Shown here: one piece after another, positions 62,618-64,000 of the stretch
Numbering within the stretch: position 1 is the first letter of the stretch
Layout of the letters: each line of letters begins with the position of its first letter
From: Microbacterium sp. SORGH_AS_0969
GTDB taxonomy: Bacteria > Actinomycetota > Actinomycetes > Actinomycetales > Microbacteriaceae
Direction: 5' to 3'
DNA: 64,000 nt
NCBI RefSeq assembly: GCF_030818255.1
Contig: NZ_JAUTAG010000001.1
Location: 496,001 to 560,000 of the forward strand
Notes under the pieces: model-generated
Seen by the model: only the letters and a program-made list of their open reading frames with translations
Databases searched by the model: none
Told to the model about the DNA's origin: nothing
Position numbers and translations under genes: made by a program

Positions 62618-63151
62618 TCGGCTCTCCGCGCGTGGTCAGTGGCCTCGCAACATTACCGTGCCCCCAGCCGCACCGCCGATGCGTGGATGACTCATCCGCG
62701 GGTCGCGGGTGATTTCCACCCGGCCTCACCGAGGGGCGCGAGCAGAGGTCGGATGCTGGTCAGGCGGGCAGAGCCTGCGGAACGCCTGCGTGCCGGGGGG
62801 CCGTATCGCGCTGCGGCTCTGCCCGTCTCTCGCTCCGGGGACGCGGCAATGACGTCGAGGCTTCGCGATCTTTCGACGGGCGATTCACCGGGTGAGGAAT
62901 ACCGCTCCCCGCGACGGACGAGCACCTCGGCGTGCGATTCTCTTCGGGAGCGATCAGGAATGGTTCTCCCCCAAGCACCCTTTCTCATTCGGTCGCTCTC
63001 CTCGGATGCGCGGTCTCCACACCACGGCACCCGGTCGTCGAGGCCGCGCATCCCCTTGGAACCTCCTTCGAGCTCTCCAGAGCGATCCCCCGCGTGGGGT
63101 TGAATCGAAGGGACGTCCGCGCCGGGACGCCACACCGCGAGAGGACTGCCT
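62618..63151. other. 534-bp intergenic region with inverted repeats
   Basis: No convincing gene; open frames here are Arg/Pro/Ser-rich shadows. CGGGCAGAGCC (62765-62775) and its complement (62815-62825) are separated by 39 bp, and GATTCACCGGGTGAG (62882-62896) matches a site at 45216-45230. It could hold a promoter or a small RNA. Confidence 0.45.
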
Positions 63152-64000
63152 GTGACCGACGACCGCGAGATCGCGAACGACCACCGAGACGACACGGAAG
63201 GCGCTGGTACCGACGCCCTTCTCGACGAGCTGCTGTCGACCAGCGGTGAGGTCGACGGCACGACGGTCTTCCCCGTCGGCTTCCGCGGGTACGACCGCGA
63301 AGCCGTCGACGAGGCGATCCGGCAGCTGGTCGAGCGAGTCCGCCGAGCCACGGAGGACTCGCAGGATGCCAAGCGCCGCGCCGAAGCGATGTTCGCTCAG
63401 CAGCGCGCCGAGCACGACGCCGAACTCGAGGAGTCGGCCCGAAGGTACTCCGAAGAGGTCGCCGGCCTGCAGGAGCAGCTTCGCGCGGCTTCCGCGCGGG
63501 CCGCCGACGCGGAGTCTCAGGTGCACGCGCTGTCGGACGAGTTCGCGTCGAGGGAAGACGACGATCCCCAGCGGGGCCGTGAGCACTTCGACGCGATCCT
63601 CCGCGTCGCCGAGGAGCAAGCCGGTGTCCTCGTTCAGAATGCCGTCGCTCAGGCCGAGCGGCTCTTGGCGAGCGCCCACGACGAAGCCGCATCCATTCGC
63701 GATGAGGCCCTCGCCGAGCAGGACCGTCTCCGCGCCGAGGCGCAGCACGACGCTGATCAGGTTCGTCTGCGCATCGAGACCGAATCGACCGCCCACACCG
63801 CCCGCCTCGAGCGCGAGGGCGCACACGCCGCCGAGAAGGTCGCCCAGGCCGAGCGCGAGGCCGTCGCGATCCGCACAGAAGCGGAGAAGGGAGCGGCCGC
63901 ACTGCGCTCGATGGCGTCTCGAGAGACCGGGGAGCTCCGCGCGAAAGCCGAACGCGATGTGCGGGAGATGACCGCGCGGGTCCTCGAGTTCGAAGAGTCG
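63152..64000 (+). CDS. DivIVA-like coiled-coil protein (3' end outside window)
   Basis: 283 codons from a GTG, open to the window edge. After a short acidic start (TDALLDELLS) comes a DivIVA/Wag31-like N-terminal segment, VFPVGFRGYDREAVDEAIRQ, then a long heptad-rich Ala/Glu/Arg coiled coil (ERVRRATEDSQDAKRRAEAM; AEREAVAIRTEAEKGAAALR). DivIVA proteins bind curved membrane and organise polar growth or division in actinobacteria. Total length and C-terminus are unknown. Confidence 0.85.
   Translation, partial: MTDDREIANDHRDDTEGAGTDALLDELLSTSGEVDGTTVFPVGFRGYDREAVDEAIRQLVERVRRATEDSQDAKRRAEAMFAQQRAEHDAELEESARRYSEEVAGLQEQLRAASARAADAESQVHALSDEFASREDDDPQRGREHFDAILRVAEEQAGVLVQNAVAQAERLLASAHDEAASIRDEALAEQDRLRAEAQHDADQVRLRIETESTAHTARLEREGAHAAEKVAQAEREAVAIRTEAEKGAAALRSMASRETGELRAKAERDVREMTARVLEFEES

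Noticed and set aside
62692..63372. Minus-strand open frame across the long intergenic region
   Set aside because: Ser/Arg/Pro-rich, no recognisable motif, and it overlaps the start of the DivIVA-like gene, whose coiled-coil frame is clearly real.

Overview
The window is G+C-rich actinobacterial chromosome, most like Microbacterium or a close Microbacteriaceae relative. I infer this from the strong GC3 codon bias, GTG/TTG starts, frequent 4-bp stop/start overlaps, CIRCE operators, and a conserved gene block also known from mycobacteria: rplM-rpsI-glmM, coaA, glmS-acpS-alr-tsaE-tsaB-rimI-tsaD, groES, guaB and guaB3. Both strands are densely coding. I see no rRNA, tRNA, CRISPR array, prophage or insertion sequence.

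Layout. 1-7.7 kb (mostly minus): a partial DUF3817 gene, SURF1, GuaB3, a TMEM175-like protein, an ABC-F ATPase, a two-gene secreted/membrane unit whose signal peptide is out of frame by one base, and guaB. 7.9-14.2 kb: a branched-chain amino acid ABC transporter (livH-M-G-F) whose LivH carries an extra secreted domain, a lipoprotein gene that seems to start at CTG, and the convergent binding-protein gene livJ. 14.4-19.3 kb: rarD and metQ-metN-metI plus an aminotransferase. 19.5-30.6 kb: groES with two CIRCE sites, a methyltransferase, and the t6A genes tsaD-rimI-tsaB and tsaE-alr-acpS. These t6A genes are separated by an alpha/beta hydrolase and a five-gene envelope operon (OmpA-like lipoprotein, DUF3060 lipoprotein, DUF4190 protein, response regulator, histidine kinase). 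30.7-37 kb: glmS, coaA, a Ppx/GppA phosphatase, glmM, rpsI and rplM. 37-42.4 kb: a CPBP protease, a hydrolase, a lipoprotein, ohrR-ohr and a LuxR/HisKA_3 two-component pair. 42.4-59.4 kb: a surface-polysaccharide region with two PIG-L deacetylases, two polyprenyl-phosphate sugar transferases, UDP-glucose dehydrogenase, an ABC1 kinase, VanZ, a low-molecular-weight tyrosine phosphatase, an XRE regulator, a tyrosine autokinase and a MalT-like regulator. 59.4-64 kb: an ABC exporter, a DUF998 protein, a 534-bp stretch without a gene, and a truncated DivIVA-like coiled-coil gene.

How it fits together. The housekeeping backbone makes UDP-GlcNAc precursors (GlmS, GlmM), D-alanine (Alr), the t6A tRNA modification (TsaB/D/E), GMP precursors (GuaB), CoA and activated acyl carrier protein. 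Accessory modules are inserted into it. The most system-like ones are: the OmpA/DUF3060/two-component operon sitting inside the t6A block; the polysaccharide control region with kinase, phosphatase, two initiating transferases and a MalT-like regulator preceded by GGGGATGA direct repeats; and an XRE regulator whose upstream palindromes resemble those before the frameshifted secreted-protein gene 47 kb away.

All assignments come from reading the sequence and recalling family motifs. No database search, folding program or alignment was run.
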